A stretch of DNA of 21,775 nt from an uncultured Dialister sp. (GTDB lineage Bacteria > Bacillota > Negativicutes > Veillonellales > Dialisteraceae). How positions within the stretch are numbered: position 1 is the first letter of the stretch; the number at the start of each line of letters is the position of its first letter. Positions 21,718 through 21,775 of this stretch are shown piece by piece. Made by a program: the position numbers and the translations under genes. Where the stretch lies: assembly GCF_900765565.1 (NCBI RefSeq), contig NZ_CAAFRZ010000285.1, forward strand, positions 1 to 21,775, in the 5' to 3' direction. Under the pieces are notes generated by a model that saw only the letters and a program-made list of their open reading frames with translations, searched no databases and was not told the DNA's origin.

Positions 21718-21775
21718 ATCGAGTAGGAGGCGGGCTTCGGCCCGCCGACCTCTCACACCACCGTACGTACCGTTC
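21718..21775 (-). mobile_element. Group II intron, 3' end (domain V part and domain VI), cut by window edge
   Basis: Read on the minus strand, the segment begins with the 3' half of a domain V (ACGTACGGTGGTGTGAGAGG). A domain VI hairpin follows (GGCGGGCCGAAGCCCGCC), and it ends CCTACTCGAT, where the A seven bases from the end is the expected branch point. Retroelement 3' ends of this form are characteristic of bacterial group II introns. The rest, probably with a reverse transcriptase/maturase gene, must lie right of the window. The flanking 3' exon starts at 21717 reading leftward. Confidence 0.85.

Overview
The window reads like the chromosome of a low- to mid-GC Firmicute. Supporting signs are a glycine T-box leader in front of a two-subunit glycyl-tRNA synthetase (glyQ-glyS), strong AGGAGG-type ribosome sites, an lspA-RluD pair, a DUF348/G5/3D wall protein and an NhaC-type antiporter. 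The flavour of the proteins and the dense palindromic intergenic repeats suggest Negativicutes (Veillonella/Dialister-like), but that placement is inference. No rRNA, tRNA, CRISPR array or complete insertion sequence is visible.

Thirteen genes are supported and twelve lie on the minus strand. From left to right they are: a P1-family peptidase (320-1282); an RluA/RluD-type pseudouridine synthase and lspA, overlapping by ATGA (1573-2927); a secreted DUF348/G5/3D protein (3262-4236); a gene-poor AT-rich gap; a polyphosphate operon of a diverged Ppx/GppA protein followed 2 nt later by ppk1 (4840-8564); an NhaC-family antiporter (8954-10453); glyQ-glyS behind a T-box (11023 to about 14218); an HD_3 hydrolase (14691-15293); a TVP38/TMEM64 membrane protein (15603-16298); and a secreted WG-repeat protein with a poly-His insert (16719-18530). 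The only plus-strand gene is a small four-helix membrane protein (19592-19981). It converges, across a shared bidirectional terminator, on an ABC substrate-binding lipoprotein (20105-21079). The right edge carries the 3' end of a group II intron on the minus strand, whose body lies beyond the window.

The genes are ordinary housekeeping or envelope functions: polyphosphate turnover, lipoprotein maturation, rRNA/tRNA modification, glycine charging, ion exchange and wall remodelling. The unusual part is what lies between them. At least four kinds of large, multi-branched inverted-repeat elements fill the intergenic regions. Family A has five copies plus a partial arm. Each copy has conserved outer arms interrupted by stem-loops whose stems differ between copies but still pair. 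Family B has two copies plus a fragment. A long palindrome lies between nhaC and glyS, and a nested palindrome lies near the intron. A further short repeat, found twice in opposite orientation, preserves a peptide-like reading frame. Several genes with no U-tract terminator are followed directly by a family A element. These modular palindromes are the best candidates for something not well described.
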